From a bacterium (Candidatus Gribaldobacteria) CG07_land_8_20_14_0_80_33_18 (lineage in GTDB: Bacteria > Patescibacteriota > Minisyncoccia > Minisyncoccales > CG1-02-41-26): a DNA stretch of 8,425 bases. The stretch spans positions 1-8,425 of the forward strand of contig PEWP01000017.1 in NCBI GenBank assembly GCA_002779425.1. The letters run 5' to 3'. Made by a program: the position numbers and the translations under genes. The notes beneath the pieces were generated by a model. It saw only the letters and a program-made list of their open reading frames with translations, was not told the origin of the DNA and did no database searches. The first letter of the stretch is position 1; every line of letters begins with the position of its first letter. This document shows, piece by piece, positions 1 through 5,821 of the stretch.

Positions 1-1
1 T

Positions 2-847
2 TTATCCGGAAACACCAATATCAATGGTACTGGTTGGTTACCCATTGATTTCACTTCTTCAACCTTAGGTTCTTCCATACCATCTTTACCAATAGATCCG
101 AAGAACAACAATAACTATTATTATAACTTTATTTCAGATGGTAATTATTTTGAAATTAACTGTAGATTAGAATCTAAAACTTATAAAGATAAGACTGCTA
201 ATGATGGAGGTAATGTTGATAGTGTTTATGAAGTAGGAACATCATTAACTGTTAGTACTAGCTTGGTTTATGATGACTTTGAGGACGCAAGTATAGATAC
301 CAATAAGTGGCAACAAGCTCCTACTGGGGCCACTACTGGAGACTGGACAGAAACCGGTGGTTATATTCAAGCCCAAGTTACAGGAGCTAATTACTGGAGA
401 GGTTGGGGGATAGCGACTAAAAATACTTATAATCTAACTGGCAATATAACTTGGATGATTAATAGGAGCTATCTAGATGGAAATTTTGGGAATTTTTTTA
501 TAGCTGATGTTGACGACGCAAAATGGAGTTATGATATATTAAATTATCCTAACTGGGGATTTGGTTTTTTGAAAGGTGATAATGGAGATAATCTGATAAA
601 AATAGTGAACGGAACCGAGACTATATTAGAGAATTTTTCAGCTTACAGGACTACTTTGGGAAAGTTTGAAATTAAGAAAATAGGCACAACGTATTCAGTT
701 TGGTTAAACGATAGTAAAATCTCAAATGAATATAATATTCCTGAGTTAGAGAACAAAAATTTATATATGGTTTGGGATGTGTGTCGAATTAATAATGTAA
801 ATGTTTACACTGTAAGAGTAATTGAAGCAAAAATTACTAGTTATTAA
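2..847 (+). CDS. Pseudopilin-like protein with C-terminal concanavalin/LamG-like domain (5' truncated by window)
   Basis: The frame is open from the first bases of the window to a TAA at 845-847, so this is the C-terminal 281 residues of a longer protein. A TTG at 263 could serve as a start, but the frame continues upstream without a stop and the upstream residues are family-like, so it is internal. The first ~87 residues (GTGWLPIDF, SSIPSLPIDPKNNNNYYYNF, then a DGGNVDSVYEVG stretch) resemble the globular part of type IV pilin/type II secretion pseudopilins common in Parcubacteria. The N-terminal prepilin helix would lie outside the window. From about VYDDFEDASIDTNKW (263 onward) the sequence changes to a beta-rich, Trp/Asn/Gly-rich domain of ~190 residues resembling LamG/concanavalin-like jelly rolls, which often bind glycans. 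Inferred role: a surface or pilus-tip adhesin, anchored through the pilin part. The pilin assignment is fairly secure; the ligand is unknown. No clear terminator follows. Confidence 0.7.
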   Translation, partial: LSGNTNINGTGWLPIDFTSSTLGSSIPSLPIDPKNNNNYYYNFISDGNYFEINCRLESKTYKDKTANDGGNVDSVYEVGTSLTVSTSLVYDDFEDASIDTNKWQQAPTGATTGDWTETGGYIQAQVTGANYWRGWGIATKNTYNLTGNITWMINRSYLDGNFGNFFIADVDDAKWSYDILNYPNWGFGFLKGDNGDNLIKIVNGTETILENFSAYRTTLGKFEIKKIGTTYSVWLNDSKISNEYNIPELENKNLYMVWDVCRINNVNVYTVRVIEAKITSY

Positions 848-909
848 ATTCTTTCCTAGAAACTATCCCCTGAAAAAACATCAATTTTTGGAATTTGACA
901 CGAATTTAA

Positions 910-942
910 TAATCCTTTCGAGATCGGATCTCGAAAGGATTA
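910..942. repeat. 33-bp near-perfect palindrome in the pseudopilin-ppdK gap
   Basis: Two 16-bp arms (910-925 and 927-942) are exact inverted repeats around a single G at 926. The left arm is TAATCCTTTCGAGATC. It lies 13 bases upstream of the ppdK -35 box. No T-tract follows on either strand, so it is not a standard intrinsic terminator. Its perfection suggests a REP-like dispersed element or a dimeric protein binding site. Confidence 0.8.
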
Positions 943-954
943 GGCGACATTTCC

Positions 955-982
955 TTGACGGGATTTTTTATTTTGCTATAAT
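955..982 (+). promoter_or_regulatory. Sigma70-type promoter of ppdK
   Basis: TTGACG (955-960, 5 of 6 matches to the -35 consensus) is followed after 16 bases by a perfect TATAAT (977-982). The -10 box is preceded by TGC (974-976), giving an extended -10. Transcription should start near 989, leaving a leader of only about 15 bases before the ATG at 1005. That leader is A/T-only and has no Shine-Dalgarno sequence. Confidence 0.8.
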
Positions 983-1004
983 TTTTATATTATTTTAAAA
1001 AATT

Positions 1005-3770
1005 ATGTCTAAATATGTTTATCTTTTCGGGGGAGGGAAAACCGAAGGAAACGCTAAAATGAAAAATTTGTTAGGCGGCAAAGGCGCAAATTTATGCGAA
1101 ATGGCAGGCGCTAAAGATTTGAAATTGCCAGTGCCTCCGGGCTTTATTATTACCACCGAGGTTTGTAATTATTATTACAAACACAATAAAAAATACCCAA
1201 AAGGATTTGAGACCCAAATTAAAAAAGGATTGGCTCATATTGAAAAAATAATGAAAAGAAAATTTGGCGATTCAAATAATCCCTTGCTTGTTTCAATTCG
1301 TTCCGGTGCTCGAAAATCAATGCCAGGAATGATGGAAACCGTTTTAAATATTGGATTAACCGAAGAGACAATTTCTGGTTTAATTAAAAAAACAAATAAT
1401 CCTCGTTTTATTTACGATGCTTATAGGCGTTTAATTCAAATGTATTCTGATGTTGTTATGGAAAAAGCCGAAGGCCTGCCTGCGCAGGCGGGCAAAAAAG
1501 TAAAAGATGGAAATGGGATTCGTGCTCAACTGGAAAAAGAATTAGAAAAAATGAAAAAAGCAAAAAAAATAAAGCAAGATACAGAATTAACAGCAGATGA
1601 CTTAAAGGAATTAATAAAAATCTATAAAGAGAAAGTGAGAGAAATATTAAAAGAAGAATTTCTTGATGAGCCGGAGGTCCAACTGGAAAAGGGGATTGCA
1701 GCAGTTTTTTTAAGTTGGAATGGCAGAAGAGCAGTTGCTTATCGCCGCATTGAAGGGATTCCTGATGACTGGGGCACGGCTGTTAGTGTTCAGGCGATGG
1801 TTTTTGGCAACACAGGCAATAATTCTGGAACCGGTGTTGCTTTTACTCGTAATCCAGCAACCGGGGAAAAAGTTTTTTACGGTGAATGGCTTCCTGACGC
1901 CCAAGGAGAAGACGTGGTGGCTGGCATTAGAACGCCTTATCCTATAAATGAAAAAGGAAAAACAGAATATAATAAAAAGTTCCCTTCTTTAGAAAAGCAA
2001 TTTCCAAAAATATATAAAGAATTAGATTTATATCAAAGGAAATTAGAAAAACATTATTGCGATATGTTAGATATCGAATTTACCATTGAGGATGGAAGAT
2101 TATGGATGTTGCAATGCCGAGTAGGAAAAAGAAATGGTGTTTCAACAGTGAAGATGGCAGTGGATATGCTAAATGAAAAACTTATTTCCCAAAAAGAAGC
2201 AGTTCTCCGGGTTAGTCCCGAACAACTTAATGAGCTTCTTCATCCTTTGATTGACCCTAAAAAAGAAAAAGAGGCAAACTTGATTACTTCCGGTCTTCCA
2301 GCCGGGCCGGGCGCAGCAGTAGGTCAGGTTGTTTTTACTGCCGAAGATGCTGTGGCTTGGTTGGAAAACGGTAAACCAACAATTTTAGTTCGAGAAGAAA
2401 CAAATCCGGAGGATATTGAAGGGATGCGAGCAGCAGTTGGAATTTTAACTGCCAGAGGAGGAATGACTTCTCATGCCGCCTTGGTTGCCCGGGGTTGGGG
2501 AAAGTGTTGTATTGTTGGAGCTGGCGCTTTGGAAATTGATTATAAAAATAAAATCTTAAACATAGAAAAACTGATTATTAAAGAAGGTGATTGGCTGACT
2601 TTAAATGGTACTAAGGGTTATGTTTATCTTGGGAAGCTTCCTTTAATTGATTCGGTGAAACAAAATCCATATTTTGGAAAATTTATGAAAATCTGTGATA
2701 GTTTAAGAAAACTAAAAGTTAGAACAAATGCCGATACGCCAAAAGACGCTCGAAAAGCCAGAGATTTTGGGGTAGAGGGAATTGGTTTATTTCGGATTGA
2801 ACATATGTTTTATGGCGAGAATTCAGAAAAGCCGTTATTTTTGATGAGAAAAATGATTATGGCTGAATCAGAGGAGGAAAGAATAAAAGTTTTAGAAGAA
2901 CTTTATCCCTATGTAAAAGAAAATATTAAAGAAACATTGAAAGTAATGAAAGATTTGCCAGTAACAATAAGATTAATTGACCCGCCTCTTCATGAGTTTG
3001 TTCCGAAAAATGAAAAAGAATGCCAGAAATTGATAAAAGAACTGGGCATCAGCAGAGAAAAATTTGAAAAAAGAGCAGAATTTTTGGCGGAAGTTAATCC
3101 CATGATGGGTCATCGCGGAGTAAGATTAGGAATTTCTTATCCGGAATTAACAAGATATCAGACGAGAGCAATTTTTGAGGCAGCAGTGGAATTGATAAAG
3201 AGGGGAATAAAAGTTTTTCCGGAGATAATGATACCGGTTGTTGCTTTTGGAACTGAAATTTTGGATCAAAAGAAAATTATAGAAGAGGTTTATCGTCAAA
3301 CAATTAAAAAATTTAAAATAAAAGAAAAACAATTGTTGCTTAATATTGGCACAATGATAGAAATTCCCAGGGCTTGTTTGGTTGCTGACCAATTGGCTAA
3401 AATATGCGACTTTTTCTCATTTGGAACGAACGATTTAACCCAGATGGGGCTTGGTTTTTCCAGAGATGATGCCGGAGAATTTTTGCCAACTTATTTTAAA
3501 AAAGCAATAATTAAAATAGACCCTTTTCAATCTATTGACAAAACTGGCCTTGGCGAGTTAATAAAAATAGGAATTAAAAAAGGCAGAGAAACAAACCCAA
3601 ATTTAAAAATCGGAATTTGCGGTGAACATGGCGGTGATGCAGAATCAGTGAAATTTTGTCATGAGATAGGAATGAATTATGTTTCTTGCTCTCCTTATCG
3701 TGTTCCGATTGCTAAATTAGCACTTGCCCAAGCAGTGGTAGAAAATTATGGAGGTAAAAGAAGCGATTAA
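1005..3770 (+). CDS. ppdK: Pyruvate, phosphate dikinase
   Basis: Reversibly converts pyruvate, ATP and Pi to PEP, AMP and PPi in the cytoplasm, linking lower glycolysis and gluconeogenesis. All three family modules are present in 921 residues. The N-terminal ATP-grasp nucleotide domain includes GGGKTEGNAKMKNLLGGKGA near the start and SIRSGARKSMPGMMETV at residue 97. The central phosphohistidine domain has GGMTSHAALVARG with the catalytic histidine at 490. The C-terminal PEP/pyruvate TIM barrel has IGTMIEIPRA, FFSFGTNDLTQM and GICGEHGGDA with the catalytic cysteine at 872. It is longer than the ~875-residue clostridial enzyme. Part of the excess lies around residues 157-195, where a 20-bp palindrome encodes GLPAQAG (157-163). 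The usual RTEHMF motif reads RIEHMF (597-602), with Arg and Glu kept. The ATG at 1005 is chosen because it follows a strong promoter closely. The 3' end overlaps the nitroreductase remnant by 23 bases. Confidence 0.97.
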   Translation: MSKYVYLFGGGKTEGNAKMKNLLGGKGANLCEMAGAKDLKLPVPPGFIITTEVCNYYYKHNKKYPKGFETQIKKGLAHIEKIMKRKFGDSNNPLLVSIRSGARKSMPGMMETVLNIGLTEETISGLIKKTNNPRFIYDAYRRLIQMYSDVVMEKAEGLPAQAGKKVKDGNGIRAQLEKELEKMKKAKKIKQDTELTADDLKELIKIYKEKVREILKEEFLDEPEVQLEKGIAAVFLSWNGRRAVAYRRIEGIPDDWGTAVSVQAMVFGNTGNNSGTGVAFTRNPATGEKVFYGEWLPDAQGEDVVAGIRTPYPINEKGKTEYNKKFPSLEKQFPKIYKELDLYQRKLEKHYCDMLDIEFTIEDGRLWMLQCRVGKRNGVSTVKMAVDMLNEKLISQKEAVLRVSPEQLNELLHPLIDPKKEKEANLITSGLPAGPGAAVGQVVFTAEDAVAWLENGKPTILVREETNPEDIEGMRAAVGILTARGGMTSHAALVARGWGKCCIVGAGALEIDYKNKILNIEKLIIKEGDWLTLNGTKGYVYLGKLPLIDSVKQNPYFGKFMKICDSLRKLKVRTNADTPKDARKARDFGVEGIGLFRIEHMFYGENSEKPLFLMRKMIMAESEEERIKVLEELYPYVKENIKETLKVMKDLPVTIRLIDPPLHEFVPKNEKECQKLIKELGISREKFEKRAEFLAEVNPMMGHRGVRLGISYPELTRYQTRAIFEAAVELIKRGIKVFPEIMIPVVAFGTEILDQKKIIEEVYRQTIKKFKIKEKQLLLNIGTMIEIPRACLVADQLAKICDFFSFGTNDLTQMGLGFSRDDAGEFLPTYFKKAIIKIDPFQSIDKTGLGELIKIGIKKGRETNPNLKIGICGEHGGDAESVKFCHEIGMNYVSCSPYRVPIAKLALAQAVVENYGGKRSD
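1474..1493. repeat. Intragenic 20-bp GC-rich palindrome, copy 1 (in ppdK)
   Basis: GCCTGCCTGCGCAGGCGGGC is palindromic around TGCGCA, with one T/G mismatch that would wobble-pair in RNA. Seventeen of its 20 bases are G or C, in a region of AT-rich coding sequence. Here it encodes L158-P-A-Q-A-G163 of ppdK and keeps the frame. An identical copy lies at 6337-6356. Confidence 0.9.
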
Positions 3771-4044
3771 AAAAAGAAGAAGCGTTAGGGCGTATAAACC
3801 AACTTTAGTTCCTGAAGAAAAATTAAAAATAATTCTTGAGGCAGCGAGATTAGCTCCTTCGGCTCATAATAATCAGGAGTGGAAATTTATTGTGGTGAAA
3901 GACGAGAAAAAAAATAGAAGAAATAATTTGCGAAGAAGAATTTTTTTAAAGAATAAAAAGAGGGTAAGTCCGCTGAGAGCGAGATTACCCTCTATTTATT
4001 TTTACTTCCAAAAATTATTTCTGATTTCTGACAAGTATTTCTAA
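3748..4044 (+). pseudogene. Nitroreductase-family gene remnant, truncated and frameshifted
   Basis: The first ~53 residues are a clear nitroreductase N-terminus: EAIKKRRSVRAYKP (the FMN-contacting RRSVR segment), VPEEKLKIILEAARLAPSAHNNQEWKFIVVKD. Family similarity ends at about 3906, just before a run of eight A's (3907-3914). After that the open frame continues with an Arg/Asn-rich sequence through a hairpin to a stop at 4042-4044, overlapping the convergent gene. Removing one A restores a more ordinary sequence (KKIEEIICEEEFF), which stops at 3947-3949 after a seven-T run. Family members are usually about 170-220 residues, so most of the flavin- and substrate-binding fold is missing in either frame. 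The ATG at 3748 lies within the last codons of ppdK, so it was probably co-transcribed with it. It is unlikely to make an active enzyme. A sequencing error in the A-run would not explain the missing C-terminal two thirds. Confidence 0.75.
3959..3993. terminator. Putative bidirectional terminator hairpin between convergent genes
   Basis: Arms AGAGGGTAA (3959-3967) and TTACCCTCT (3985-3993) form a 9-bp stem. An inner stem CGCT/AGCG (3971-3974, 3978-3981) closes a 3-base GAG loop. T-rich sequence follows on the plus strand (ATTTATTTTTA), and on the minus strand the stem runs into TTTTTATTC. It sits beyond the 3' end of the minus-strand gene and just after the nitroreductase remnant, as expected for a shared terminator. 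The symmetric internal loop means it could also be a dispersed palindromic repeat. Confidence 0.55.
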
Positions 4045-4524
4045 TTTTTTAATTCGATGCGCTCTTAATTGCTCCGAAAATTTTTTTCGATTTTCAGCAA
4101 TTAAGTACGCATGAATTATGCTCCACAGAGGTGGCATACTTGGATTCGCCTTTATCACTGTGTGGGCTCCATTTTTAAAAAACATCCATTCGCTAATTTG
4201 GTCTCCAGTTGTTTCTACTCCGATTTTGAATGACACTTTTTCTTCTTGCATATCCGTCATATCTTTACTTACTAAAATTATATCACTTTTATCTTTTCTC
4301 TTTAAATTTTTCAAGAGTTCATTTAAAGAAGAATGGTAAAAGGAAAAATTTTTTACATCTTTTATAAATAAATATGACAAAAAATTTTCCTTGTGTATTC
4401 CGTCCTTGGGTAAATACTGGGTTATTCCACGAATTTTGTCTACTTCAACCACACTTTTTTCAAATTTTTCTATCCCAGTTAATCTTTCTCCGTAAACAAT
4501 AATGTTCTCAGATATTTCTGACAT
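4015..4524 (-). CDS. Hypothetical protein, unrecognised (169 aa)
   Basis: I do not recognise this family. The product is a soluble, Lys-rich (about 12%) protein of 169 residues with no signal peptide or membrane segment. Visible features are an N-terminal MSEISENIIVYGERL, a hydrophobic strand SDIILVSKDM near residue 81, a turn-rich middle (GVETTGDQISEWMFF), a SMPPLWSIIHAYLIAE segment, and a basic C-terminal helix. The gene is supported by a strong Shine-Dalgarno sequence 2 bases before the ATG, a good promoter 96-123 bases upstream of the start, and a hairpin beyond its 3' end. It stands alone on the minus strand, convergent to a decayed nitroreductase and divergent from ychF, with palindromic elements on both sides. 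This layout suggests an acquired accessory gene. Function cannot be stated from the sequence. A shadow frame on the opposite strand (4118-4339) lacks comparable signals. Confidence 0.75.
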   Translation of the reverse strand: MSEISENIIVYGERLTGIEKFEKSVVEVDKIRGITQYLPKDGIHKENFLSYLFIKDVKNFSFYHSSLNELLKNLKRKDKSDIILVSKDMTDMQEEKVSFKIGVETTGDQISEWMFFKNGAHTVIKANPSMPPLWSIIHAYLIAENRKKFSEQLRAHRIKKLEILVRNQK

Positions 4525-4526
4525 TT

Positions 4527-4535
4527 CTCCTCCTT
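4527..4535 (-). promoter_or_regulatory. Strong ribosome binding site of the 169-aa gene
   Basis: On the minus strand AAGGAGGAG precedes the ATG at 4524 by 2 bases, with the GGAGG core about 4 bases away. It fixes the start. No other gene in this window has a comparable Shine-Dalgarno sequence. Confidence 0.75.
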
Positions 4536-4619
4536 ATTTCTTTCTTTTTTTTGATTCCTAGAAAACTTAAATTCATCACCACCTTTCCTATTAAATTTTT
4601 AAACAACAAACATAGTTAT

Positions 4620-4647
4620 ATTTTACTTATATTGTTAAATTTGTCAA
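4620..4647 (-). promoter_or_regulatory. Promoter of the minus-strand 169-aa gene
   Basis: Reading the minus strand, a perfect TTGACA (4647-4642) is followed after 16 bases by TAAAAT (4625-4620, 5 of 6 matches). The predicted transcript starts near 4613 and carries a leader of about 90 bases. The -35 box abuts the left end of the inverted-repeat element, and its TTGA is formed by the presumed target duplication TCAA. Confidence 0.65.
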
Positions 4648-4715
4648 CCCCGTTAGAGATAAGCCGCTCCAAGCGGCTGCCGCCGTGCCGAAAGCAGAGC
4701 GGATTTCTAACGGGG
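4648..4715. repeat. MITE-like element with terminal inverted repeats and 4-bp direct repeats
   Basis: The ends are inverted repeats: CCCCGTTAGAGAT (4648-4660) against the complement of ATTTCTAACGGGG (4703-4715), 12 of 13 matching. The pairing continues inward with CCGCTC (4664-4669) and GAGCGG (4697-4702), leaving a small bulge. A second hairpin, AGCCGCT/AGCGGCT with a CCA loop, occupies 4662-4678. The whole is flanked by TCAA (4644-4647 and 4716-4719), consistent with a 4-bp target-site duplication. It is GC-rich and too short to code for a transposase, so any movement would have to be in trans. Confidence 0.7.
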
Positions 4716-4733
4716 TCAACCTTTTAAAACAAG

Positions 4734-4762
4734 TTGTGGAAAATTCATCCCTGTTATATAAT
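4734..4762 (+). promoter_or_regulatory. Promoter of ychF, likely producing a leaderless mRNA
   Basis: A perfect TATAAT (4757-4762) lies 17 bases after TTGTGG (4734-4739, 3 of 6 matches to the -35 consensus). The transcription start is expected 6-8 bases after the -10 box, at about 4768-4771, which coincides with the ychF ATG at 4771. The transcript would have essentially no 5' leader. Confidence 0.65.
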
Positions 4763-4770
4763 TTTAATGT

Positions 4771-5814
4771 ATGTCTCTTTCAGTGGGTATTGTTGGTCTT
4801 CCCAACGTTGGGAAATCAACTCTTTTTAAGGCCTTAACTAAAAATCCAGTTGCCATTTCTAATTATCCATTTTGTACAATTGAACCAAATGTTGGCATAG
4901 TTGAAGTTCCAGATGAGAGATTAGAAAAATTACAGTCAATTTCTCAAGCAGAAAAAATTATTCCGGCAATAATTAAATTTGTTGATATTGCCGGTTTAGT
5001 AAAAGGAGCAGCAAAAGGCGAGGGATTAGGCAATCAATTTTTAGCTCATATCAGGGAAGTTGACGCAATTTTACATATTGTTCGCTGTTTTAAAAGAGAA
5101 GATGTCAGCCATATAAATCAAATTATAAATCCAGAAAGAGATATTGAAATAATCAATTCTGAATTAATTCTAAAAGATTTGGAAACAATCGAGAAAAGAT
5201 TAGAAAAAATAGCAAGCGATGTAAAAACAGAGAAAAAAGAGGCAATTGAGGAAGAAAAAATTTTAATTCAAATTAAAGAAAATTTGGAAAAGGGGAAACT
5301 GGCAATTTATTTTTCTTCGCCTTCTCATCTATTTCTTCTCACTGCCAAACCCCAAATTTATCTTTTAAACGGGAAGGAAAAAGAAGCGCCGAATGAATTA
5401 AAAGAAAAATTAGAAAGAGAAAAACAAAATTATTTAATAATAGATTTACAAGAAGAATTAGATATTTCAGAACTAAATGAAGAAGAGAGAAGAGAATTTA
5501 ATTTAAAAGAATCGAAATTAAATATTTTAATTGAAAAATGTTACAATATACTAAATCTGATAACTTTTTTTACAATAGTTGGGAAAGAAGAAACACGAGC
5601 TTGGCCAATTAAAAAAGGAACAAAGATTATTGAAGCAGCTGAGCTTATCCATAGCGATTTTGCCGAGAAATTTATTTTAGCTGAAGTAATTAATTTTGAA
5701 GATTTAATTAAAAGTGGCGGTTGGAAAGAATGTCAGGAAAAAGGAATGTTAAAAACTGTGGGAAGAGATGAGCTTTTAAAAAATGGCGATATTGTAGAAA
5801 TAAAACATCACTAA
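4771..5814 (+). CDS. ychF: Ribosome-binding ATPase YchF (Obg-like P-loop protein)
   Basis: TRAFAC-class P-loop NTPase of the Obg family that in other bacteria binds ribosomes and prefers ATP to GTP. Visible in order: the Walker A/G1 motif GLPNVGKST (residues 9-17), a switch region SNYPFCTIEPNVG, the G3 motif DIAG (72-75) followed by LVKGAAKGEGLGNQFLAHIR, a helical coiled-coil insertion (about 110-180, rich in Glu and Lys), NGKE (200-203) in the G4 position, and a C-terminal TGS domain (about 265-347, with FFTIVGKEETRAWPIKKGTK and ending GDIVEIKHH). NGKE fits the NxxE form that replaces NKxD in YchF and correlates with ATP use. The length of 347 is slightly below the 363 of E. coli. The start is set by the P-loop spacing and the adjacent promoter. 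A small membrane protein gene follows after 7 bases. Confidence 0.97.
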   Translation: MSLSVGIVGLPNVGKSTLFKALTKNPVAISNYPFCTIEPNVGIVEVPDERLEKLQSISQAEKIIPAIIKFVDIAGLVKGAAKGEGLGNQFLAHIREVDAILHIVRCFKREDVSHINQIINPERDIEIINSELILKDLETIEKRLEKIASDVKTEKKEAIEEEKILIQIKENLEKGKLAIYFSSPSHLFLLTAKPQIYLLNGKEKEAPNELKEKLEREKQNYLIIDLQEELDISELNEEERREFNLKESKLNILIEKCYNILNLITFFTIVGKEETRAWPIKKGTKIIEAAELIHSDFAEKFILAEVINFEDLIKSGGWKECQEKGMLKTVGRDELLKNGDIVEIKHH

Positions 5815-5821
5815 TTAAAAT

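Noticed and set aside
263..265. TTG as the start of a 194-aa protein
   Set aside because: The frame is open to the window edge and the upstream residues match the pseudopilin domain, so this codon is internal.
895..900. Perfect TTGACA as an upstream ppdK -35 box
   Set aside because: No -10-like hexamer lies 15-19 bases downstream; that stretch falls in the palindrome arm.
1710..1947. Open frames on both strands (1710-1904 minus, 1720-1947 plus) inside ppdK
   Set aside because: They lie wholly within the conserved ATP-grasp region of ppdK and have no start signals; they are shadows.
3147..3392. Minus-strand open frame inside ppdK
   Set aside because: It overlaps the conserved PEP-binding domain of ppdK and its protein is low-complexity Phe/Asn/Tyr-rich, typical of reverse-strand AT-rich coding sequence.
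4118..4339. Plus-strand open frame opposite the 169-aa gene
   Set aside because: It has no promoter or ribosome binding site, whereas the minus-strand frame has both.
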